Source of the DNA: Maribellus sediminis
GTDB lineage: Bacteria > Bacteroidota > Bacteroidia > Bacteroidales > Prolixibacteraceae
Assembly (NCBI RefSeq): GCF_011799805.1
Contig: NZ_WXUB01000005.1
Location: 310,001 to 374,000, forward strand
Direction of reading: 5' to 3'
Length of the DNA stretch: 64,000 nucleotides
The translations under genes were made by a program, and so were the position numbers. Positions 29,301 to 37,622 of this stretch are shown one piece after another. Position 1 is the stretch's first letter. Each line of letters starts with the position of its first letter. The notes below the pieces were generated by a model. It was not told where the DNA came from. It did no database searches and saw nothing but the letters and a program-made list of their open reading frames with translations.

Positions 29301-30244
29301 AAATTAAAGTGCTGCGTTCCGATGTATTTCTACCGGCAATTCTATCGCGAGAAATACAGGATGACGAAGAAGATGTGCCAATGCTGGTTGAAGCACTGCA
29401 TCTGGAAAAAGATACTTTGCTGCTTGACGATGCTTTGGGGAATGAAAAAGAAAAGGACACGAAATCGATTCTTGATAATATTACGGGTAGGATGAATGTG
29501 GAAATCCCGCGAAACACCTGGTTGCGCAGCAACGATATGCGGGTGGAATTGAGTGGTGACGTTGATATCGTGAAAAGCGGCCCTTACTTCGAACTATTTG
29601 GAACGATAGATTTAATTCGCGGACATTATATCCTTTACGGAAAGAAGTTAAATATAAAAAGGAGTAGCATCATTTTCAACGGTGGTGAAGAGTTGAATCC
29701 CACTCTCGATTTTACTGCCGAGTATGTTTATCGGAGTCAGGATCGCGAAAAACGTTACCTCGAGTTGCTGGTCACCGGAACGCTCGAAGATCCCGAAATC
29801 AGTTTTAAACTCGATGATGCTGAAGTTACAGAGAACGATGGTGTTTCTGTTCTGCTTTTTGGCAGCACGGCCGATGAGATCGGTTTTGGCGAACAAAACG
29901 GCATTATCAATTCGATTGGTTCGAATGCCGTGGCCAGTTTGATTACCTCGCAACTCAGCAAAACTATTGGCACGCAGTTAAACCTCGATATGATTGAAGT
30001 AACTGCAACAGAGAACTGGAAAAGCGCGGCATTTGTGGTGGGTAAATACATTACCAACGATATTTTTGTTATTTACGAACGCGGCTTTGGCGAGGTTGAA
30101 GGCGACGAGATCGTGCCTGAAACCTTTACCGTGGAATATGAATTGAACGACAAATTATTCCTGCGCCTGCAAAGCGGGAGTTCAATTACATCAGGCATCG
30201 ACGTTATTTTGAAGTTTGAACAGGAAACCAGAAAGAATAAGTAG
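26399..30244 (+). CDS. tamB: TamB-like inner-membrane-anchored periplasmic protein (DUF490)
   Basis: This 1281-residue protein has one N-terminal membrane anchor (about 9-27, ALAGLLLLIVIALLLTQTAII), a long run of repeated beta-strand segments typical of AsmA/TamB bridge-like proteins, and the C-terminal DUF490 domain with LRGHYILYGKKLNI-like and GTLEDPEISF features. In the family the C-terminal part contacts TamA in the outer membrane, and the hydrophobic groove along the beta-taco could carry phospholipids. It begins 4 bases after tamA. A 10-base hairpin overlaps its stop codon. Confidence 0.9.
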   Translation: MRKVVKYISIALAGLLLLIVIALLLTQTAIIKDKVREQLLIVAENQLNLHFELEELNGNFYNHLELRNIEAWDKEKEVAKISSLRIHYKLIPLLSGQVLIDSLVIEHPEIQLWQKEDSSWNLASYLVAKEKESTEKKPLRLKINLNSVVIDEGSFNVDAFTELIPAQVNDFNLSLGAVVSAPDVSVDLKKLNFSTVEPALALNELSGIFQLSDQGISIDSLKIRTQQSMIDANGNYQTVENMDAVVNAGRIDKDELVIFVPGIKLLCSPSLKANVKTVDDVLTASVEMKHENEEVIAELNISSVTKLLEKDVPVPYTTRLLFHKFSVEHWLEIENIETRLEGTVELEGKDVRDPDLSTNINANLKNSSYNSVTFNTFRMNGNWKDNTISGKLNLSSGFGNLALEGRIQNFSSSRDYSLDVYADQFNLTAFFPKIDQTVINGHVKADGHGFNPKTMSSKASLEFTGSQIYAFRLDSLSSALFWKNNNILVDTIHLYVPGAEAQGNGRFNIDSLFLFTKVNVRIDSLSVIDHLVELPVTFDSASAVSIISGPVSTLDIQGDVELFNAEGYNATVNKTIANYLVNVRPDSLKVTVHSESSEVSYSEIPFDSLRVELEYMNQKLDVTGHVVITDTLDVKLKTAMLLGDTMQFSVPKFEVSTLLSDYYLKDTLKATVIGTDKLILKDLNLVDAADSSFLLSANGIISAVDTNAFHILINQVDLEQFNRFISGGDSIRGILDADVALKGKASNPYLDGSIEILEPAYGKYGFSSLIGSFAYKDQVANASLNIPDFGESFKASASAAFDAHIDSFRFVYSEPDTFNASLNFNDVRISQHISDFIDNDSISGVLNAQVTARGEFARPQIYGHLDVDKARYLNKSLGLDFNDLKTSLFFDGNKVSIDTVFIRQKKGFISITGDLEFDSTIITGNIISSTLVADADNFLIAKNRSYEILFDANTFLKTGNQNPEFGGQIKVLRSDVFLPAILSREIQDDEEDVPMLVEALHLEKDTLLLDDALGNEKEKDTKSILDNITGRMNVEIPRNTWLRSNDMRVELSGDVDIVKSGPYFELFGTIDLIRGHYILYGKKLNIKRSSIIFNGGEELNPTLDFTAEYVYRSQDREKRYLELLVTGTLEDPEISFKLDDAEVTENDGVSVLLFGSTADEIGFGEQNGIINSIGSNAVASLITSQLSKTIGTQLNLDMIEVTATENWKSAAFVVGKYITNDIFVIYERGFGEVEGDEIVPETFTVEYELNDKLFLRLQSGSSITSGIDVILKFEQETRKNK

Positions 30245-30255
30245 TTTCTTTCTGG
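30228..30255 (+). other. Hairpin overlapping the tamB stop codon
   Basis: CCAGAAAGAA pairs with TTCTTTCTGG around 8 bases containing the TAG stop. No T run follows, so it may protect the mRNA 3' end rather than terminate. Confidence 0.45.
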
Positions 30256-30355
30256 ATAAGGCAGAGTAATGCAAAAAAATTATCGTTTTATTGATTTTTG
30301 TTAAAGGTTGGTTCGTCCGAGATCAGTACTTTTATTGGGATAAATCAATTGTGAA

Positions 30356-33160
30356 ATGAAAAAACTTATTCTGCTCCCACTCTGCATTTTGCTGCTCTTC
30401 TCTTGTTCACAAGAAAAAAAAGCAGATCCCTGGATCGCTACTGCTCCGGCCGGAAGTCGTTTTGTAGAAATTAATCACGCGGATGAAACCGTTATTCCCA
30501 ATGGAAGAATACTAACGCCTGCCGGTAAAACTATTGTGGTGGCGCCCCATCCGTTTGGGCTCACGCTCAGTCCCGACGGAAACACAGTGGTAACGGCCAA
30601 TTCCGGAACCAATCCGCTGTCAATAACCATCGTAAGAAATATACTTTCCGAAAATCCAGAGGTTCAGCAGGTACCTCCTGGGCCTTCAACCGATAAGGGA
30701 GTTTTGGCTTCGGTTTTTATGGGACTTGCCATATCGAACGATAACAGCGTGGTATACGTTGCGGGAGGACAGGAAAACTGCATTTATGTTTTCGACCTGA
30801 ACACAGGAGAGAAAAAAAGTAGAATCGATTGCTCATTTGTTAGCGAACAGGCCGATTATTCCGATGGATACATCGGCGATCTAACCTTGTCGAACGACGG
30901 CAAGAAAATTTTTGCTGTCGACCAGATTGGCTTCCGCATGGTGGTTGTTGATACCGAATCAGAGAAAATTGATTATAACATTCCGGTGGGGCGTTATCCC
31001 TTTGGAATTTGTCTTTCGCCCGATGAGAAAAAGGTGTATGTGGCTAATGTTGGAATGTTCCAGTACAGCATGCTCGAAGGAATTACAGCCGAAAATGTCA
31101 GCGAAAAAGCTCGAAAGTACCCGACTTCGGCTTACGGAAGTGAGGAAATGAAGGAAGGTTATGTTACCGAGGACAGTTTAACCGTGCCCGGGCTGGGAGA
31201 AATGAATTCGCCTGAAGCGTTCTCTGTATTCACCATCGACATTGAAAATCCGGATAAACCGGAAGTTATCGCCAAAACAAAAACCGGCCACCTGGTGGGG
31301 GCAATGGTCGAAGGAATTCCTGCAGTGGGAGGTGCCAGTCCGAATTCGCTGGTGGCTACCGATGATTACGTATTTGTGACCAACGGAACCAACGACAATA
31401 TTTCGGTGATCTCCATTGAAAAAGACACCGTGGTCAGTACCATTTACCTGAAACCTGATTCCCGGATGAAACAATTCCGCGGTGTTATTCCTTTTGGCCT
31501 GGCACTTTCGCCCGATCAGGAGAAGCTATTTGTGGCTTGTTCCGGGATCAATGCTGTGGCTGTGGTCGACACGAAGAAACTGGAAGTTTTGGGATACATT
31601 CCTACCGGCTGGTTCCCGGCAAAACTAAAAGTAAGCAACGATGGCAAGAAACTGATTGTTTCAAATGCCAAGGGATTTGGTAGTGGTCCGAACGGAGGCT
31701 CCACTTTCGAGAGAGGCCCGGAAGGAAGTTACATCGGTTCGCTGATGAAGGGAACGGTTCAGGTACTGGATATTCCGGATGATGCTGAACTCAAAACCAT
31801 GACAGAGCAGGTGGTTGCCAATAATTTCAATTTTAGAAAGGCATCATCAGTCGATTTCGACTGGCGCAAAAACAATCCGGTACCGCTTTATCCGGGCGAA
31901 AAAGAAAGTCAGATAAAACACATTGTTTTCATCTCAAAAGAAAACCGTACGTACGATGAGGTTTTTGGTCAGGTTGAAAAAGGAAATGGTGAGGCCGGTT
32001 TGGCCCGCTACGGGAAAGGTGTTTCATTCCGAAATGCCAAACAGACCGCTTCAGTGGAAAATGCCGATGTTATGGTGAATCACCTGAAAATAAGCTCCGA
32101 TTTTGCCATGTCCGATAACTTTTATGTGGATTCGGATGTAAGTGCCGACGGACATCGCTGGCTGGTAAATACTTATCCCAATGAGTGGACAGAAACCTGC
32201 ACGGCTGCCAGTTACGGAGGCAACCGCAGTTTCAAATTCAACTCAAAAGCTCCCGGAATATACGGTATGAATGGAGCCGCGGGTGCCATTTATCCTGAGG
32301 ATTATAACGAGGCAGGTTCCATGTGGGACCACCTGGAACGTAACGAAGTTGATTTCTACAATTTTGGTTTTAGCATTATGTTCGAGCCGGGAATATACGA
32401 GCAGCAATACAAAAACGAAGGAATAAGGCACTACATCAATTATCCTTTGCCGCAGCCCATTTGGGACCGTACTTCAAAGCAATATCCAACATACAACACC
32501 GCTATTCCCGATCAGTTTCGGATCGATCAGTTTAAAAAGGAATTCGAAGCGAAATGGATGAACGGACAGGATACGATGCCTGCTTTCATGACTGTGATTA
32601 TTCCCAACGACCACGGTGCCGGCGATCGTCCGGATGCGGGTTATCCTTTCCGCGAAAGTTATATGGCCGATAATGACCTGGCAGTTGGACGGATTGTGGA
32701 ATACCTGTCGCATACTCCATACTGGAAGAATATGTTGATTGTAGTTACCGAAGATGATGCGCAAAACGGAGTAGATCATGTTGATGCGCACCGCAGTATT
32801 TTAATGCTGATTTCGCCATGGGTAAAACGCGATTACGTAAGCCATGTACATTACAGTTTTGGGAGTATTTTTAAAACTTTCTGGAATATTCTGGGTTTGC
32901 CTTACCTGAACCAGTACGACGCAGGTGCCAACGATATGGCCGATTTCTTTACCGATGAGCCGGATTTTACACCTTACCGGGCAGTTGCCGTAGATTCAAG
33001 GATTTTCGAGCCTCAAAAGGCACTCGATCCTTTCGACGAGAACTTCGATTGGAAAGCCCTGGAAGAATCTCCGGTAATGGACGATAAAGAAGATATGATT
33101 CGCGAAAGTAAGGAACGCGATGAATACCGTTTGGAGAATCGGGAGAAGGACGAAGATTAG
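30356..33160 (+). CDS. Lipoprotein with a YncE-like beta-propeller and a phosphoesterase domain
   Basis: This 934-residue protein has a lipoprotein signal (CILLLFSC, Cys17). Residues about 35-480 form a seven-bladed YncE-like propeller with repeated LSPDGNTV / LSNDGKKIF / LSPDEKKVYVANVG strands. From about 520 comes a PF04185-type phosphoesterase (phospholipase C/acid phosphatase superfamily): FISKENRTYDEVFGQ (Glu-Asn near the metal), VSADGHRW, IPNDHGAG and TEDDAQNGVDHVDAHRS. Substrate is unknown; the protein is exported and anchored in a membrane. The fused architecture is common in Bacteroidota and Acidobacteriota. It stands alone, with a terminator after it. Confidence 0.88.
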   Translation: MKKLILLPLCILLLFSCSQEKKADPWIATAPAGSRFVEINHADETVIPNGRILTPAGKTIVVAPHPFGLTLSPDGNTVVTANSGTNPLSITIVRNILSENPEVQQVPPGPSTDKGVLASVFMGLAISNDNSVVYVAGGQENCIYVFDLNTGEKKSRIDCSFVSEQADYSDGYIGDLTLSNDGKKIFAVDQIGFRMVVVDTESEKIDYNIPVGRYPFGICLSPDEKKVYVANVGMFQYSMLEGITAENVSEKARKYPTSAYGSEEMKEGYVTEDSLTVPGLGEMNSPEAFSVFTIDIENPDKPEVIAKTKTGHLVGAMVEGIPAVGGASPNSLVATDDYVFVTNGTNDNISVISIEKDTVVSTIYLKPDSRMKQFRGVIPFGLALSPDQEKLFVACSGINAVAVVDTKKLEVLGYIPTGWFPAKLKVSNDGKKLIVSNAKGFGSGPNGGSTFERGPEGSYIGSLMKGTVQVLDIPDDAELKTMTEQVVANNFNFRKASSVDFDWRKNNPVPLYPGEKESQIKHIVFISKENRTYDEVFGQVEKGNGEAGLARYGKGVSFRNAKQTASVENADVMVNHLKISSDFAMSDNFYVDSDVSADGHRWLVNTYPNEWTETCTAASYGGNRSFKFNSKAPGIYGMNGAAGAIYPEDYNEAGSMWDHLERNEVDFYNFGFSIMFEPGIYEQQYKNEGIRHYINYPLPQPIWDRTSKQYPTYNTAIPDQFRIDQFKKEFEAKWMNGQDTMPAFMTVIIPNDHGAGDRPDAGYPFRESYMADNDLAVGRIVEYLSHTPYWKNMLIVVTEDDAQNGVDHVDAHRSILMLISPWVKRDYVSHVHYSFGSIFKTFWNILGLPYLNQYDAGANDMADFFTDEPDFTPYRAVAVDSRIFEPQKALDPFDENFDWKALEESPVMDDKEDMIRESKERDEYRLENREKDED

Positions 33161-33178
33161 AACTCATTTAGAATTTTA

Positions 33179-33218
33179 GAAGAGGGAGCCTGCCACTTGT
33201 TCAGGTTCCCTCTTTTTA
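33179..33218 (+). terminator. Terminator after the YncE/phosphoesterase gene
   Basis: AAGAGGGAgCCTG pairs with CAGGTTCCCTCTT around CCACTTGTT and is followed by TTT. Confidence 0.8.
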
Positions 33219-33286
33219 TTTATAACGGACTTTTTAAAATTATTAATTTCTGTAAGAAAATCCATCATTTATTAAATTGACGGAAC

Positions 33287-33294
33287 TATCTTTG
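33287..33294 (+). promoter_or_regulatory. Putative -7 box of the NPCBM glycosidase gene
   Basis: TATCTTTG matches TAnnTTTG, 26 bases before the ATG at 33321. No clear -33 element was found. Confidence 0.4.
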
Positions 33295-33320
33295 GTTGGT
33301 TTCACCAATAAAATTAGACT

Positions 33321-36110
33321 ATGCATATCGAACCAAAAATAGTAATCTTTCTTTTCTTGTTTATTCAACTTCAAACAAGTGCTCAGGAATATTTGCCTTT
33401 GAATGAAATGGATGTTTCGCTTGGGCAGCAGACTTACGGAGCGCCGGTAATCAACCGTTCAGTTACAGGTGAACCACTTTCAGTAGCAGGTGAAACTTTC
33501 GTTAGTGGAGTTGGAGTTCATGCGTTTTCAACCATTAAAATAAACTTAAACAAGACCAATCGATTTACAGCAAAAATTGGGGTGAACGATTCTGATATTG
33601 ATTATTCTACTCCGGTTATTCAATCTGTGCCACTAACGGATGGAAAACGTATTTTTTACCGTGTAAGCGATTCGGAAAAGCAGTTTGCGGGAGTTGAAGG
33701 CGAAAACGGCAAGGTGGCTGCCGGAAGCGTAATATTTAAAATTCTGCACAACGAAAAGGAGATCTATAACAGTGGAGTCATGCACAAAGGTGATGCTGCC
33801 AAAGAAGTTGATCTGCCGTTACGGAAAGGCGTGTTGGAATTGATTGTTGAAGATGCCGGAGATGGAGAAAGTGGCGATCACGCCGTGTGGCTCGATCCGG
33901 TTTTTGAATATTTCGAGATAGCACCAGTGGTTGTGGAAAGTGAATATACTGGACAACTAGTGCAGCAGTCTGATGAGTTGAAAGCAAAGCTTGATAAACA
34001 GTTGGCTGCCTTACCTAAAATCGAATATCCACTGGGGCAGCCCGATTTCGACTGGCTGATTGATAACACAAAAGTAAAAGCCGTTGTTTATAGCTCTTTA
34101 AACGGAAAAGACCTTATAATTTCGAACGGATTGGTGGCACGGGTTTTTCGTGTGTCGCCTAACCTGGCAACCATCGATTACATCAACCAGATGACCGGTG
34201 AAAGCTTATTGCGGGCTGTGTCAAACGAAGGCACAATCACAATCGACGGTAAAACTTACACGGTTGGCGGACTTAGCCAGCAAGTGGAATATGGATATAC
34301 GAAGTTGGACTGGGTGGATCAACTTCAGCTTACTGCCGATGCTTTTCAGGTGCAAAGTTTCGAGGTGAAGGACATTACTGACCGGATGATCTGGAAAAGG
34401 GTGCGCTGGTCAGGCACTACTAAAATGCCCACCGGAAAGGAATTGATTTTTACCTTGAAAAAAGATGCGATCGAAGCAAAAGTACATTTCGAAATTTATG
34501 ATGGAATCCCGACCATTTCAAAATGGATAGAGGTAACTAACCGTGGCGATATTTTGATCCAGTTAAATAAATTCAGGCTCGAACAATTGGCAATGGTTGA
34601 AGGAGAAAGCCTGGTGGGTGTCCCTCAGGAGTGGGTAAAACCAAACATCCACATTGAAACCGATTATGCATTTGGTGGCATGCAACAAAGGAATTCGGAT
34701 GTAACTACCTATTGGGAACCCGATCCGCGTTATACATCACAAGCCAATTATCCTTTGCAAACGCCATGTTTGCTTGAGGTACGCCCACCACTTGGACCGG
34801 AAACTATTCTAAAGCCCGGAGAATCATTAAAAACCTTTCGTGTGTGGGAAACGCCGATGGATAGTTACGATAAGGAACGCCGTGGAATGTTCATCCGCAA
34901 ATTCTACCGTACAATTGCCCCCTGGACCACTGAAAATCCAATATTTCTGCACCTGACTTATTCCGATGAAAAAACGGTTAAAGCAGCGATCGACCAGTGT
35001 GCCGAAGTAGGTTACGAAATGGTGATCCTGAGTTTTGGAAGTGGCGTTAACATGGAAGATGAATCGCCTGAGAATTATGCCAAATTTCATAAAATGCGCG
35101 AGTATGCCAATTCAAAAGGAATAGAACTTGGTGGTTACTCCTTGTTGTCGAGCCGATGGATCAGTGACGAGGTGGATGTGATCAACCCAAAAACAGGGAA
35201 ACGCGGAGGAATGATCTTTGGATCGTCACCCTGCTTATGCAGCGAGTGGGGCTACGATTATTTCCGAAAAATAAAAGCTTTTTTTGAGGAAACAGGAATG
35301 AGTGTTTTCGAGAACGACGGCTCCTATCCCGGAAATGTGTGTGCTTCAACAAGTCATGCTTATCACAATGGTTTGGGCGATTCGCAATGGAAACAGTATG
35401 CGCAGATTCAGAATCTTTACAAGTGGATGCGCAGCGAAGGAATTTATATGAATATCCCCGACTTTTATGTGCTTTCAGGATCGAATAAAACGGGCATCGG
35501 TTACCGCGAAGTAAACTGGTCGCTGCCACGCGAACGTCAGCTCATTTTGGGGCGTCAGAATATTTACGACGGATTGTGGGACAGAAATCCGGGTATGTGC
35601 TGGACCTTTACACCGCTTACACAGTACCATGGCGGAGGGGCTGCTGCTACTATCGAGCCTTTGAAAGATCACCTGGATGCGTATGAAAATCAGATGATGC
35701 AGAATTACGGATCGGGTATTCAATCGTGTTACCGCGGTCCGCGTTTGTACGATGCCCCTGAAACGAAGGAACTGGTGATGCGTGTAATTGACTGGTACAA
35801 AAAGTACCGCATGATTCTGAACAGCGATCTCATTCATTTGAGGCGTCCGTCGGGAAAAGACTGGGACGGCTTTTTGCATGTGAATCCTGAACTGAGAGAA
35901 AAAGGACTGGCTATGTTTTTTAATCCTACAAATGAAACCTTGGTGCGTGAAATTGAATTGCCGCTGTATTACACCGGGCTATCGGAAACGGCGAAAATCA
36001 GAGTGAAAGAGGGAACAGCCAAGGAATACAAAATTAGCCGCGATTATAAGGTTAAAATAAACGTTACAATCCCGGCTAATTCTTATAACTGGATCGTTAT
36101 TGAAGAATAG
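33321..36110 (+). CDS. Secreted NPCBM-domain putative glycoside hydrolase (clan GH-D-like)
   Basis: This 929-residue protein has a signal peptide (to about 21), then an NPCBM/NEW2-like domain (about 25-195: VSLGQQTYGAP, FVSGVGVHAFSTI, TAKIGVNDSD) that binds carbohydrate. A beta-rich domain (about 240-480) recalls the N-terminal supersandwich of GH36/GH31-like enzymes. The catalytic part (about 530-830) looks like a (beta/alpha)8 barrel with YEMVILSFGSGVNM, ELGGYSLLSSRW and VFENDGSYPG; the Asp of FENDGSYPG is in a position like a retaining nucleophile. A C-terminal beta domain closes the chain. A distant alpha-galactosidase relation is my inference; no characterised family fits closely. Confidence 0.6.
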   Translation: MHIEPKIVIFLFLFIQLQTSAQEYLPLNEMDVSLGQQTYGAPVINRSVTGEPLSVAGETFVSGVGVHAFSTIKINLNKTNRFTAKIGVNDSDIDYSTPVIQSVPLTDGKRIFYRVSDSEKQFAGVEGENGKVAAGSVIFKILHNEKEIYNSGVMHKGDAAKEVDLPLRKGVLELIVEDAGDGESGDHAVWLDPVFEYFEIAPVVVESEYTGQLVQQSDELKAKLDKQLAALPKIEYPLGQPDFDWLIDNTKVKAVVYSSLNGKDLIISNGLVARVFRVSPNLATIDYINQMTGESLLRAVSNEGTITIDGKTYTVGGLSQQVEYGYTKLDWVDQLQLTADAFQVQSFEVKDITDRMIWKRVRWSGTTKMPTGKELIFTLKKDAIEAKVHFEIYDGIPTISKWIEVTNRGDILIQLNKFRLEQLAMVEGESLVGVPQEWVKPNIHIETDYAFGGMQQRNSDVTTYWEPDPRYTSQANYPLQTPCLLEVRPPLGPETILKPGESLKTFRVWETPMDSYDKERRGMFIRKFYRTIAPWTTENPIFLHLTYSDEKTVKAAIDQCAEVGYEMVILSFGSGVNMEDESPENYAKFHKMREYANSKGIELGGYSLLSSRWISDEVDVINPKTGKRGGMIFGSSPCLCSEWGYDYFRKIKAFFEETGMSVFENDGSYPGNVCASTSHAYHNGLGDSQWKQYAQIQNLYKWMRSEGIYMNIPDFYVLSGSNKTGIGYREVNWSLPRERQLILGRQNIYDGLWDRNPGMCWTFTPLTQYHGGGAAATIEPLKDHLDAYENQMMQNYGSGIQSCYRGPRLYDAPETKELVMRVIDWYKKYRMILNSDLIHLRRPSGKDWDGFLHVNPELREKGLAMFFNPTNETLVREIELPLYYTGLSETAKIRVKEGTAKEYKISRDYKVKINVTIPANSYNWIVIEE

Positions 36111-36121
36111 GTTTTTGCCTG

Positions 36122-36553
36122 CTAATCTTTGTCCTTGTCTTTATCTTTATTCTTCTTACCATAGATCTCAACTTTGGCTCTTTTGTTGGTAACGATCGTT
36201 CCCATCGAGTCGTATTCGAGTTCCAAATCGGTAAGCTTGTTGTCTTTTCCGGGCAAATCAAACGCCATGGTCGACATGCCTTTGTTTAGTACACCGGCAG
36301 CAGGATCGAAATCTTTCTTTTCTCCGTCGGACATTTTAACATGAATCTTCTTAATTTTTACTGCCCCCTGTACGCAAGTGATCTTGATTTTGGAAACATC
36401 CTTTTCTTTGCCACTTAAAGTGACCTTGTCTTTATCGGCTTTAAAAGCTACCATTTTTTCACCCAGCTTTATCCAACCATCGTCGGATTGTGCCATCGAT
36501 TGAAGGGCAAATGCCAAAACAATCGTAAATATCAAAACAACTGTCTTTTTCAT
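36122..36553 (-). CDS. Small secreted protein with a Lys-Asp tail, unknown
   Basis: This 143-residue protein has a signal peptide (MKKTVVLIFTIVLAFALQSMAQ), a small beta-rich mature part (WIKLGEKMVAFKADKDKVTL) and a repetitive C-terminal tail of KKNKDKDKDKD type. The frame is open upstream into the next gene, but the ATG at 36551-36553 is taken because the signal peptide starts there. It is the last gene of a three-gene unit with two outer-membrane proteins. Function unknown. Confidence 0.75.
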   Translation of the reverse strand: MKKTVVLIFTIVLAFALQSMAQSDDGWIKLGEKMVAFKADKDKVTLSGKEKDVSKIKITCVQGAVKIKKIHVKMSDGEKKDFDPAAGVLNKGMSTMAFDLPGKDNKLTDLELEYDSMGTIVTNKRAKVEIYGKKNKDKDKDKD

Positions 36554-36603
36554 TGTACTATTTTTTAATTGGTTAACAATCTTGCTTTTAAGCTGGTTCA
36601 TTT

Positions 36604-37620
36604 TTAGATACCAAATCGGTAGTTGTACGACAAAAGCAGCGACTTCCGGTTTCCGATAATTCCACCTTCTGCCCGGAACTGGTGATGCTTGTTCAATTGG
36701 TACTGACCGCCGATAATTACATTCCATTTTTGTTTGGGTTCTTTTCTCAACCGATATTTTATCGTTCCCGATCCATCGGCAGCTTCCAGGCGTTCAACGA
36801 TTGGTGTCAATACTTTGTCTGCAATAATTTTCTGGGGCAGTGTTGCATCGTTTTCGTACCAATAATAGTAATCGCTAACAATCTGATCGCGACGAGCCCA
36901 GGTTTCGTCGGGTAAAATATCATTCAATAAAATTGAACCTTCAGTAACTCCGCCCATTTTAATACGCATGCCTCCAATCCATGGGGCGATGTTCGAATCA
37001 GGATTTTTCCCAACTTTAAAAGCACGTCCCAGTCGGCCGGAAAAAGTGTAGGAACGCACCGGAGCTTCAAAATTCGACATCATGGTCCAGATCCAGTTTC
37101 CGTCGAGTACAAAAAAATACTTCCCCAATCCACCGGCACCTGTTACACCAAAACCAAGACTGGTACCTTCTAAATCGGCTTTTGCTTTTATCGATACCGG
37201 ATACGTGAGCTCGACTTGAGTTTGTGCCCAGGCTTTTCCGAAAATGCCATAGACATTGAAAAAGGGAAGTACCCATAAATCGGGCCGAACATTGATTGAT
37301 GTCGCTTGTGCATTCACCGTACCAAATTCCAATAGCTCCGTCAGGTCGACCATTTCGCTGTTATTAAAACCAATAGCTATTTCCGGAATAACAACATCCT
37401 GTTTGGCTATAAAGTAGTTCAGCATTCCTCCGGCAGGGTAGGGAATATTAAATCCTTTTTCGAATGCCTTGTTTCCGAGAATGGGAAAGGTGTATGGATA
37501 TTCGGCTGTGGTTGTATCGTTTTTTTGAAACTGAGAGTACTGGCTGTACGCACTGAGTTTCATGAGAATGAAAACAAACAAAAGTGAGTATTTAGTCGGA
37601 GATCCTAAGTTTGATAACAT
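36604..37620 (-). CDS. Outer-membrane beta-barrel-like protein, unknown
   Basis: This 338-residue protein has a signal sequence (about 5-25, YSLLFVFILMKLSAYS) and an alternating polar/aromatic strand pattern ending in SLLLSYNYRFGI, with the terminal aromatic-x-F-x pattern of outer-membrane barrels. No family is recognised beyond that. It starts 2 bases after the stop of the Omp85-type barrel gene and is surely cotranscribed. Confidence 0.75.
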   Translation of the reverse strand: MLSNLGSPTKYSLLFVFILMKLSAYSQYSQFQKNDTTTAEYPYTFPILGNKAFEKGFNIPYPAGGMLNYFIAKQDVVIPEIAIGFNNSEMVDLTELLEFGTVNAQATSINVRPDLWVLPFFNVYGIFGKAWAQTQVELTYPVSIKAKADLEGTSLGFGVTGAGGLGKYFFVLDGNWIWTMMSNFEAPVRSYTFSGRLGRAFKVGKNPDSNIAPWIGGMRIKMGGVTEGSILLNDILPDETWARRDQIVSDYYYWYENDATLPQKIIADKVLTPIVERLEAADGSGTIKYRLRKEPKQKWNVIIGGQYQLNKHHQFRAEGGIIGNRKSLLLSYNYRFGI

Positions 37621-37622
37621 GC

